Positions 56,898 to 64,000 of a DNA stretch of 64,000 nt are shown one piece after another. Made by a program: the position numbers and the translations under genes. Each line of letters opens with the position of its first letter. Positions within the stretch are counted from its first letter, which is position 1. Source of the DNA: Symsagittifera roscoffensis (Eukaryota; Xenacoelomorpha; Acoela; Convolutidae). The DNA lies in contig NC_087071.1 in assembly GCF_963678635.1 (NCBI RefSeq), positions 36,285,438-36,349,437 on the forward strand, given 5' to 3'. The notes under the pieces are model-generated. The model was not told the origin of the DNA. It saw only the letters and a program-made list of their open reading frames with translations, and ran no database searches.

Positions 56898-59800
56898 TAT
56901 ATAGTGGGGTGCTGTTAAGTACATTTGGGCGTTGCAAATCTGGCGTCCAATTATGACTGCTAAAATCCTTTTATTTTTCGAGATATGGCGTTTTTATGTT
57001 TTTTTTTTAGTTTTTTTTTTTCAAAAAACTTAGATATTTAAAACTAGCCGAACTTCAATTTCTCAACCCTATTTTGAGGTGCTGTCAGGGTACATTCAGG
57101 GGTTGCAAATCTGGCGTCCAAGTATGACTGCTCAAATCTTTTTGGTTTTCGAGATATTGCGTTTTTTATAATTTTTTCATTTTTTTTTCAAAAAAACTTA
57201 GATATAGAAAAATTAACCGAACTTCAATTTCTCAACCCTATAGTGGGGTGGTGTCAGGGTACATTCAGAACTGCAAATCTGGAGTCCAACTATGACTGCT
57301 CAAATCCTTTTGGTTTTTGAGATATGGCGTTTTTTATGATTTTTTCATGTTTTTTTTTCTTCAAAAAACTTAGATATAAAAAAATTAGATACAAAAAAGT
57401 AAGCGAGCTTTAATTTCTCAACCCTATAGTGGGGTGCTGTCAGGGTATACTCAGGAGTTGCAAATCTGGCGTCCAAGTGTGACTGCTCAAATTCTTTTGG
57501 TTTTCGAGAAATTGCGTTTTTTGTGATTTTTTCCTTTTTTTCAAAAATCTTAGATATAAAAAAAATTAAGCGAACATCATTTTCTCAACCCTATAGTGGG
57601 TGCTGTCTGGGTAAGATCAGGGTTGGCAAATCTGGAGTCCCGGTATGACTGCTCAAATCCCTTTGGTTTTCGAGAAATTGCGTTTTCTATGATTTTTTTA
57701 TTCATTTTTTTAAATCAAAAAACAGATATAAAAAAACCGAACTTCAATTTCTCAACTCTATCTCGTGGGGTGCTGTCAAATTACGTTCAGGGGTTGCGAA
57801 TCTGTAGTCTAAGTATAACTGCTCACATCTTTTTGGTTCTCGAGAAATGGTGTTTTTATTATTTTTTTGATTTTGTTTTCAAAAATCTTAGATATAAAAA
57901 AAATTAACCGAACTTCAATTTCTCAACCTTATAGTGGGGTGCTGTCAGGGTAAATTCAGAAGTTGCAAATCTGGAGTCCAACTATGACTGCTCAAATCCT
58001 TTTGGTTTTTGAGATATGGCGTTTTTTATGATTTTTTCATGTTTTTTTTTTCAAAAAACTTAGATATAGAAAAATTAACCGAACTTCAATTTCTCAACCC
58101 TATAGTGGGGTGGTGTCAGGGTACATTCAGAAGTTGCAAATCTGGAGTCCAACTATGACTGCTCAAATCCTTTTGGTTTTTGAGATATGGCGTTTTTTAT
58201 GATTTTTTCATGTTTTTTTTTCTTCAAAAAACTTAGATATAAAAAAATTAGATACAAAAAAGTAAGTGAACTTTAATTTCTCAACCCTATAGTGGGGTGC
58301 TGTCAGGGTATACTCAGGAGTTGCAAATCTGGCGTCCAAATGTGACTGCTCAAATTCTTTTGGTTTTCGAGAAATTGCGTTTTTTGTGATTTTTTCCTTT
58401 TTTTCAAAAATCTTAGATATAAAAAAAATTAAGCGAACATCATTTTCTCAACCCTATAGTGGATGCTGTCTGGGTAAGATCAGGGTTGGCAAATCTGGAG
58501 TCCCGGTTTGACTGCTCAAATCCCTTTGGTTTTCGAGAAATTGCGTTTTCTATGATTTTTTTATTCATTTTTTTTAAATCAAAAAACAGATATAAAAAAA
58601 CCGAACTTCAATTTCTCAACTCTATCTCGTTTTGTGCTGTCAAATTACGTTCAGGGGTTGCAAATCTGTAGTCTAAGTATAACTGCTCAAATCTTTTTGG
58701 TTCTCGAGAAATGGTGTTTTTATTATTTTTTTGATTTTGTTTTCAAAAATCTTAGATATAAAAAAAATTAACCGAACTTCAATTTCTCAACCTTATAGTG
58801 GGGTGCTGTCAGGGTAAATTCAGGGGTTGCAAATCTGTAGTCTAAGTATAACTGCTCAAATCTTTTTGTTTCTCGAGAAATGGTGTTTTTATGATTTTTA
58901 TGATTTTGTTTTCAAAAAAACTTAGATATAGAAAAATTAACCGAACTTCAATTTCTCAACCCTATAGTGGGGTGGGGTCAGGGTACATTCAGAAGTTGCT
59001 AATCTGGAGTCCAACTATGACTGCTCAAATCCTTTTGGTTTTTGAGATATGGCGTTTTTTATGATTTTTTCATGTTTTTTTTTTTCAAAAAACTTAGATA
59101 TAGAAAAATTAGATACAAAAAAGTAAGCGAGCTTTAATTTCTCAACCCTATAGTAGGGTGCTGTCAGGGTATACTCAGGAGTTGCAAATCTGGCGTCCAA
59201 GTGTGACTGCTCAAATTCTTTTGGCTTTCGAGAAATTGCGTTTTTTGTGATTTTTTCCTTTTTTTTCAAAAATCTTAGATATAAAAAAAATTAAGCGAAC
59301 ATCATTTTCTCAACCCTATAGTGGGTGCTGTCTGGGTAAGATCAGGGTTGGCAAATCTGGAGTCACGGTATGACTGCTCAAATCCCTTTGGTTTTCGAGA
59401 AATTGCGTTTTCTATGATTTTTTTATTCATTATTTTTTTTAAATCAAAAAACAGATATAAAAAAACCGAACTTCAATTTCTCAACTCTATCTCGTGGGGT
59501 GCTGTCAAATTACGTTCAGGGGTTGCAAATCTGTAGTCTAAGTATAACTGCTCAAATCTTTTTGGTTCTCGAGAAATGGTGTTTTTATTATTTTTTTGAT
59601 TTTGTTTTCAAAAATCTTAGATATAAAAAAAATTAACCGAACTTCAATTTCTCAACCTTATAGTGGGGTGCTGTCAGGGTAAATTCAGGGGTTGCAAATC
59701 TGTAGTCTAAGTATAACTGCTCAAATCTTTTTGTTTCTCGAGAAATGGTGTTTTTATGATTTTTATGATTTTGTTTTCAAAAAAACTTAGATATAGAAAA

Positions 59801-61310
59801 ATTAACCGAACTTCAATTTCTCAACCCTATAGTGGGGTGGGGTCAGGGTACATTCAGAAGTTGCTAATCTGGAGTCCAACTATGACTGCTCAAATCCTTT
59901 TGGTTTTTGAGATATGGCGTTTTTTATGATTTTTTCATGTTTTTTTTTTTCAAAAAACTTAGATATAGAAAAATTAGATACAAAAAAGTAAGCGAGCTTT
60001 AATTTCTCAACCCTATAGTAGGGTGCTGTCAGGGTATACTCAGGAGTTGCAAATCTGGCGTCCAAGTGTGACTGCTCAAATTCTTTTGGCTTTCGAGAAA
60101 TTGCGTTTTTTGTGATTTTTTCCTTTTTTTTCAAAAATCTTAGATATAAAAAAAATTAAGCGAACATCATTTTCTCAACCCTATAGTGGGTGCTGTCTGG
60201 GTAAGATCAGGGTTGGCAAATCTGGAGTCACGGTATGACTGCTCAAATCCCTTTGGTTTTCGAGAAATTGCGTTTTCTATGATTTTTTTATTCATTATTT
60301 TTTTTAAATCAAAAAACAGATATAAAAAAACCGAACTTCAATTTCTCAACTCTATCTCGTGGGGTGCTGTCAAATTACGTTCAGGGGTTGCAAATCTGTA
60401 GTCTAAGTATAACTGCTCAAATCTTTTTGGTTCTCGAGAAATGGTGTTTTTTATGATTTTTTCATTTGTTTTTTCAAAAAACTTAGATGTAAAAAAAATT
60501 AACCGAACTTCAATTTCTCAACCTTATAGTGGGGTGCTGTCAGGGTAAATTCAGGGTTGCAAATCTGGAGTCTAAGGATAACTGCTCAAATCCTTTTGGT
60601 TTTCGAGAAATTGCGTTTTTTATGATTTTTTCATTTGTTTTTTCAAAAAACTTAGATGTAAAAAAAATTAACCGAACTTCAATTTCTCAACCTTATAGTG
60701 GGGTGCTTTCAGGGTACATTCAGGGGTTGCAAATCTGGCGTCCAAGTCTGACTGCTCAAATCTATTTGGTTTTCGAGAAATTGCTTTTTTTATGTTTTTT
60801 TCTTTTGTTTTTTCAAAAAAACTTAGATGTGAAAAAAATTAACCGAACTTCAATTTCTCAACCCTATAGTGGGGTGCTTTCAGGGTATATTCAGGGGTTG
60901 CCAATTCGGAGTATAAATTTGACTGCTCAATTTCTTTTTGGTTTTCGAGAAATGGCGTTTTTTATGATTTTTTTCATGTTTTTTTTTCTTCAAAAAACAG
61001 ATTTAAAAAAACTAACCGAACTTGAACTTTTCAACCTTATAGTGGGTTGCTGTCAGGGTACAGTCAGGTGTTGCAAATCTGGAGTCCAAGTATGACTGCT
61101 CAAATTCTTTTGGATATCGAGAATTGGCGTCTTTTATGATTTTTCCATTTTTTTTTTCAAAAAAATTAGATATAAAAAAACTAAATAAAAAAACACTCCG
61201 AACTTCAATTTCTCATTCTTTAGTGGGTTGCTGTCAGGGTACACTCAGGGGTTGCAAATCTGGAGTGCAAGAATGACTGCTTAAATCCTTTTGTTTTTCT
61301 AGAATTTTGG
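56898..61310. repeat. ~172-bp satellite array with ~863-bp higher-order repeat
   Basis: About 25 monomers of 165-187 bp, each with TATAGTGGGGTGCTGTCAGG, TTGCAAATCTGG, GACTGCTCAAAT, a GTTTTCGAGA-type motif, GCGTTTTTTATGATTTTT, then CTTAGATATA and CCGAACTTCAATTTCTCAA. Five monomers form a higher-order unit: the marker GTGCTGTCTGGGTAAGATCA falls at about 57600, 58463, 59325 and 60190 (steps of 863, 862 and 865). The units at 59321 and 60186 are essentially identical. The open frames inside are by-products. Confidence 0.92.
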
Positions 61311-61528
61311 TTTGTCTGTTTTCTGAAGACTTGGTTTTGTAGCAGCGGAGGTGCGATTGACGCGCTAGTAATAAGTAAAAGTAGGATTTTCTTTCAAATG
61401 TGGCAAATTTTTACCTTGCGATTAGCAAAGATATAGCAACTGAATACTAAGACCTTTTTCTCATTAAAAACTGAAATCACATGAATCTTTTAGTGGACTC
61501 CTCTGCTTACTTTAATAGGATACTGAGT
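61311..61528. other. Non-coding flank of satellite
   Basis: Unique-looking sequence between the satellite and a tRNA-like segment; no feature supported. Confidence 0.45.
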
Positions 61529-61590
61529 TTGAGCAGAGGTAGAGCTCAAGCTTATGATGAAAAAGGCCCATGGTTTGAAGCCGATCAGGA
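61529..61590 (+). other. tRNA-like pol III promoter remnant
   Basis: TTGAGCAGAGG (61529-61539) resembles an A box and GGTTTGAAGCC (61572-61582) a B box, 43 bases apart start to start. The arms do not fold into a full cloverleaf. It lies about 50 bases before a family D core, so family D may be headed by a tRNA-derived sequence. Confidence 0.4.
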
Positions 61591-61638
61591 CCTGTGCTTA
61601 ATGCAAACTGTACTAATCGGCTATCGTTTGTGTTTATT

Positions 61639-62095
61639 TAGAGTCAATGAACGTAGTGAAGACTCTTATATAGGTCCTGATGGTCTTTGTTTGTTTTTCA
61701 GGGTTTGAGTTTTTTGACGTTTGGTTTCTTTTCAAGTTTAGCTCATTTCCTTTACTAACAGGGAGCCAAACTCCACTATCGAACAGAAAAAGTGTAGAGG
61801 TTATGAAACACGTGATCGACTTAGAATTTCGAAACTGGATTTAATTTTCCAGCGGAAAAAAAAACTTTTTTTTACTATTGATCCAGTTTTCTCAAATTGG
61901 GTTATTTTTTAATCAAAAATTGGCCAGTCATTAATTGTTTTTGAATTTCAAAGAGTTTCAAGGCCAACCTTTTTTACTCTGAAAATAGAAAGTTGAAGTT
62001 TTTTTTTGAAAAAGAGAGCTATATATATATATATATTTTAGCGTTCATTGACCTTTCCCATTGGTGTGTTGGCTATGTTTTTACTCGGTTCAACG
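61639..62095 (+). repeat. Dispersed repeat family D, copy near right end
   Basis: The hairpin AGAGTC (61640-61645) / GACTCT (61661-61666) encloses AATGAACGTAGTGAA. Then come TTATATAGGTCCTGATGG, a T-rich tract ending CAG (about 61701), GACGTTTGGTTTCTTTTC, CCACTATCGAACAG and later GCGTTCATTGACC with TGTGTTGGCTATG. An (AT)n run lies at about 62022-62036. Confidence 0.6.
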
Positions 62096-62167
62096 TTAGA
62101 CATCACGGATTGTTTTATATTGAAAAAACGTTCAAGAGTCAATTTGTTGTCTTCCTGTAATTTTGCA

Positions 62168-62281
62168 CAAAATCGAGTTCCAAGTTTTTTTTGTTTGTTA
62201 TCAATTTAATTTTTTATATAATTTAATTAATTCAAAATCGAGTTCCAAGATAATTTATTTAATTCAAAATCGAGTTCCAAG
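62168..62281. repeat. Three copies of a 17-bp motif
   Basis: CAAAATCGAGTTCCAAG occurs at 62168-62184, 62233-62249 and 62265-62281, separated by AT-rich spacers of different length. Confidence 0.75.
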
Positions 62282-63399
62282 TTTTCTTTTCGTTTTTTTT
62301 TTAATTTTATTTGTTTTTAATTTTTTTATTTCAGTTTAATTTTTTTATTACACCGAAGCAATGAGTGGACTTTGTTATTTTTTCTAGCTTTTAACTACGT
62401 GGATTTTTTAAACGGAAAACTACAAGGAGAATAGCTTCAACTAGTTTAAGAGGGAACTTGATGTTTTTTTTAAAAAATCGAAATGAAAAAGAGGTGGCAA
62501 CAGTTATCTTGAATTACGCACTCAGTTGGGCGCCATAGAAGAAACGAGGTCGCCATGGGTATGCCAGAAGTCAAATTCCAGAAGTCATTTATGTATCAAT
62601 TTTCTACTCCAAGAAAAGCTTAACAATTTTTCTTTCAGCCACTGTACCAATATAGGATCCTTATTTTGGAACCACAAACAAAACTACTTGGCTCAAATTG
62701 CAAAGACAGCGAACTTTTTATTGCGTTTTTTAAATATATCCAAAAAATTGGAAAAAGTTAGAAAAACATGTTTGCTCAGTTTTGGAATTAAATGTATCCG
62801 AGGTATTCAAGATATAAGCAAAAACTGTTAGGTGTGAGCACGCAAGATACTTTTTCAATAGTTTCTTTACAGGTGAAATAGTATTTTGGCTAAACGAGGA
62901 AAAGAGATATAAAAGTTTATGAAGGAAAGTACGTTTATTGAATAGCAACGAATAAAAAAGATATCAATAAGAGTCCGAATATTTTATCACTTTTGCAATG
63001 TTTGATCCGTCCATATTAGAAATTTTTGAGAAATCGAAGCGTCATGATTATATGCATAATATAAAAGTTATTTATATAATAGACTCAGATATTTGCCAGG
63101 TTATTTTGGTAGTTGGTTCGCTTAAAACTTTTTTTCTAGTGTTGATGGCGCAAAGTTTCCCCTTTGAAAAAATTGTATAGTTCAATTATAATTAATAAGT
63201 AACTAGGATATGAGATAATGCTCTCACGGCGCGCTTTCAAACAGGCTGTAAAGCCTTCGCTGTCCGTCAAGTTCAGTGACTATTATTATTATTACGTTTA
63301 CCATCTTAAAGTTAATTGAAGAGAAGAAATAAATTGCAGAGTTGGGCTTGACAAAGGAGTCATTTCTGAGAGTTTGTGGTAACGGTTTTAATAGTTTAA
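62282..63399. other. Non-coding, nothing recognised
   Basis: No ELP2 continuation and no other gene was found. The 101-codon frame at 62526-62831 starts at a non-ATG codon and shows no family pattern. Confidence 0.45.
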
Positions 63400-63560
63400 C
63401 ATAATAACCCTTGCGATAAGCAAGGAAAATGCTATCGGGTACTAGACTTTTTTCCGTAGATAACTTTGTTCTCAGGACTCATCGACTAGTTTCTTACTTT
63501 CTCCTGTACACTAACGAATGTGCCTGGGAAGGCAAAGGTACTGGGTTCGAATCTAACCAG
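63400..63560 (+). repeat. Family D middle segment with B-box-like string
   Basis: The hairpin CCTTGC-GATAA-GCAAGG (about 63409-63425) is followed by GCTATCGGGTACTAG and GGCAAAGGTACTGGGTTCG (about 63531-63549), ending AATCTAACC. It aligns in order with 2664-2853 and 15796-15960. The GGGTTCGAATC part looks like a pol III B box. Confidence 0.5.
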
Positions 63561-63796
63561 AACTTTCTTCAAACGGTAAAAATTCAGGCTCAGTTGTCAG
63601 ATCGAGATATTTTTTATATTTCGTGCGAAAAATGCTACCTTAGTTGTTATTAGCATTTTAAAAATCCGACCAGATCGAAATTCGCATTGGGTATAGTTTT
63701 ACCTGATTTAATAAAGTTTTGCTTTTATTTTTTGAGTTCTTTTTTTGACTTGATTCGTCTGCAGCCCCAACTCGCTTTTGTCAATTATTTTCACTG

Positions 63797-63818
63797 CTCC
63801 ACAATCGTAATTGTGGAG
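63797..63818. other. Perfect 9-bp stem, 4-base loop
   Basis: CTCCACAAT-cgta-ATTGTGGAG. The flanking sequence to the window end is more G+C-rich than usual here and has no gene; possibly the edge of another element. Confidence 0.5.
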
Positions 63819-64000
63819 ATTGATTTGCTGCGTCGTTCAAGGGGAGCAGTTTTGTTACGGAGAAGCGGGCGAAACTCCTGTGACCGGTTCTAGCGGGCAG
63901 TTTTTAATTAGTGCGGAGAACCGAGAAAAACTCCTAATGTGAGTTGGTTTTTGTTTCTGGGGAACCTACGACACCCCTCCTGTCCAGATGTTATAATTGA

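Noticed and set aside
60529-61095. 188-codon frame and shorter look-alikes at 57596, 58459, 59321 and 60186
   Set aside because: They are readings of the satellite monomers; the same peptide repeats with the higher-order period.
56898-61310. CRISPR-like regular spacing
   Set aside because: Repeats are contiguous ~172-bp satellite monomers without unique spacers in an animal genome.
61529-61590. Functional tRNA gene
   Set aside because: A-box and B-box strings are present but the arms do not fold into a cloverleaf.

Overview
This is an AT-rich (roughly one third G+C by eye), repeat-laden piece of a eukaryotic nuclear genome, almost certainly from an invertebrate animal. Three things support that. 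There are two split animal-type genes with GT-AG introns. The retroelement set is animal-like: APE-type LINEs, a LINE with a restriction-like endonuclease, and Penelope-like elements with a GIY-YIG end. There are large tandem and satellite arrays, and nothing bacterial (no operons with ribosome sites, no dense coding). I cannot name the species.

Layout. 1-419: end of a non-autonomous DNA transposon. 420-7947: non-coding, with a GC-rich structured segment (1515-1830) and copies of a dispersed repeat called family D here. 7948-13209 (+): six 3' exons of a RIN/Sprint-type Rab5 exchange factor (VPS9 domain, then a Ras-association domain); the 5' part with any SH2 domain lies left of the window. 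13210-20050: 3' flank with more family D copies and tRNA-like fragments. 20050-27100: a diverged head-to-tail duplication of about 3.1-3.7 kb. 28385-29935: a degenerate 5-bp array followed by a degenerate 4-bp array. 29711-42104: a composite tandem structure in which a 1.6-kb module (A), itself built of ~84-bp monomers, alternates with a Penelope-containing module (B) in the order A B A A A B A. 42105-44400: an inverted-repeat element holding another Penelope fragment. 45001-54660: a retroelement graveyard with an APE-type LINE (minus), two LINE 3' ends meeting tail-to-tail at a shared (TAG)n tract, an RLE-type LINE (+), and an older RLE relic split by a Penelope insertion. 54980-55173: an unrecognised exon. 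55275-56519 (+): the first two coding exons of Elongator subunit ELP2. 56534-61310: a tetranucleotide tract and a ~172-bp satellite with a ~863-bp, five-monomer higher-order repeat. 61310-64000: further family D and non-coding sequence.

The two host genes are unrelated in function: endosomal Rab5/Ras signalling for RIN, and tRNA wobble-uridine modification for ELP2. All retroelement reading frames seen here are broken. The most unusual features are the family D hairpin with covarying arms next to a built-in 3' splice-site-like tract, the A/B composite array, and the recently homogenised satellite that appears to sit in an ELP2 intron. All calls come from reading the sequence; no database search was run.
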